Of a stretch of DNA of 6,864 bases, positions 5,956 to 6,864 are shown one piece after another. Origin of the DNA: an uncultured Endomicrobiia bacterium (GTDB lineage: Bacteria; Elusimicrobiota; Endomicrobiia; Endomicrobiales; Endomicrobiaceae); NCBI GenBank assembly GCA_905236115.1, contig CAJOOL010000138.1, forward strand, positions 1 through 6,864, given 5' to 3'. The first letter of the stretch is position 1; each line of letters begins with the position of its first letter. The translations under genes and the position numbers were made by a program. The notes under the pieces are model-generated. The model saw only the letters and a program-made list of their open reading frames with translations. It was not told the DNA's origin and did no database searches.

Positions 5956-6864
5956 ATGAAAACAGAAGAGCTTATAAAAAAAATAGAAGAAAAACTTTAT
6001 TCCGTTGATATTAATCCGGAACTTGTAAATTACGGCACGGTTGAGACTGTCGGAGACGGTATTGTTAAGGCTTCGGGTCTTTCCGGAGCAGGTTACGGCG
6101 AAGAAGTTGAATTTGAAAACAAAGCCAAAGGTTTGGTTCTGAATTTGGATGAAGACGCTGTTTATATAGTTCTTTTATCGGATAAAGAAGTTACAAGAGG
6201 AATGAAAGTTTTTGCTTCGGGAAAAATCCTCGGTATAAATGTTTCCGATAAATTAATCGGCAGAGTTATTGACCCTACGTGTAAACCTTTGGATGAAAAA
6301 GAATTAAATATTGACGACGGTAAATTATATCCTTTGGAAAAAATCGCCGCAGGTATTATAGAAAGAAGTCCGGTTGACAGACCCATAAAGACAGGTATTA
6401 AAGCCGTTGATGCCATGATACCTATAGGAAGGGGCCAAAGAGAGCTTATTATCGGCGACAGAGGAACTGGAAAAACAGCAATCGCCGTAGATACTATAAT
6501 AAATCAGAAAAAACTTGATTTGGGTTTAAAAAGAGTTATTTGTATTTATTGTGCGATAGGTCAGAAACGTTCAAACGTCGCTTCAATAGCTGCCAAACTT
6601 AAAGAAGCAGGTGCCATGGACTATACAATAATTGTTTCGGCAACGGCTTCTGACCCTGCATCGCTTCAGTATATCGCACCTTTTGCGGCTTGTGCAATAG
6701 GTGAATATTTTATGGAAAAAGGCGAAGATGTTCTTGTCGTTTATGACGATTTGACAAAACACGCCTGGGCATACAGACAGATTTCTCTTCTTCTTAAAAA
6801 ACCTGCAGGAAGAGAAGCTTACCCCGGCGATATTTTTTATCTTCATTCAAGGCTTCTTGAAAGA
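5956..6864 (+). CDS. atpA: F0F1 ATP synthase subunit alpha (3' end outside window)
   Basis: The first 303 residues of the non-catalytic nucleotide-binding F1 subunit are present; the frame runs off the right edge at a codon boundary. The N-terminal helix MKTEELIKKIEEKL comes first, slightly shorter than in E. coli. The beta-barrel follows (about 24-92), then the nucleotide-binding domain with VDAMIPIGRGQRELIIGDR (151-169), the Walker A GDRGTGKT (167-174), AIGQKRS (200-206), the Walker B region VLVVYDDLTKHA (259-270), YRQISLLL (273-280) and REAYPGD (286-292). In most alpha subunits the P-loop reads GDRQTGKT, but here Gly170 replaces Gln. The Shine-Dalgarno is weak (AGAGAAAG, 5946-5952 region). 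The gamma, beta and epsilon genes are expected downstream. Confidence 0.96.
   Translation, partial: MKTEELIKKIEEKLYSVDINPELVNYGTVETVGDGIVKASGLSGAGYGEEVEFENKAKGLVLNLDEDAVYIVLLSDKEVTRGMKVFASGKILGINVSDKLIGRVIDPTCKPLDEKELNIDDGKLYPLEKIAAGIIERSPVDRPIKTGIKAVDAMIPIGRGQRELIIGDRGTGKTAIAVDTIINQKKLDLGLKRVICIYCAIGQKRSNVASIAAKLKEAGAMDYTIIVSATASDPASLQYIAPFAACAIGEYFMEKGEDVLVVYDDLTKHAWAYRQISLLLKKPAGREAYPGDIFYLHSRLLER

Overview
The window reads as a housekeeping stretch of an AT-rich bacterial chromosome. All genes lie on the + strand and are tightly packed. Order: nadE, radC, a purF-type gene, an alanine tRNA gene, then atpB-atpE-atpF-atpH and the first 303 codons of atpA, cut by the right edge. The phylum cannot be fixed from sequence alone. 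A single b subunit, with atpB/E/F/H/A in one run, argues against Alphaproteobacteria and Cyanobacteria, which normally carry b plus b'. The general look (low G+C, oxygen-sensitive-type Fe-S PurF) would suit an anaerobe, possibly host-associated. An Elusimicrobiota-like origin is only a guess.

Region 1-137 has no convincing gene. It holds several inverted repeats ahead of nadE, and the last hairpin contains the nadE Shine-Dalgarno. Region 138-3835 is a compact biosynthetic/repair operon: NAD+ synthetase (nadE), the JAMM-domain RadC protein (start codon inside nadE), and a PurF-type amidophosphoribosyltransferase. Region 3836-3948 is an AT-rich spacer with period-7 repeats. Region 3949-4024 is a tRNA-Ala(CGC) with an odd elbow. 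It ends only 18 nt before atpB, so the ATP synthase message probably begins as the tail of a tRNA precursor. Region 4043-6864 encodes the F0 subunits a, c and b, then delta and alpha of F1.

The most striking observation is that both glutamine amidotransferases here, NadE and PurF, have intact synthetase/transferase halves but ruined glutaminase halves. NadE has lost the nitrilase-fold catalytic Glu (now Leu41) and the segment that should carry the catalytic Lys and Cys. PurF has Ser in place of the N-terminal Cys nucleophile and has changed glutamine-binding motifs. This suggests that the organism feeds these enzymes with free ammonia, or with ammonia from a partner. Other oddities: an AtpH that lacks about 60 N-terminal residues of the delta domain, an alpha subunit with Gly where the P-loop Gln is usual, a tRNA changed at both partners of the invariant 18-55 tertiary contact, and heptanucleotide repeat arrays in two spacers. 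Nothing in the window looks like a mobile element, CRISPR array or defence system.
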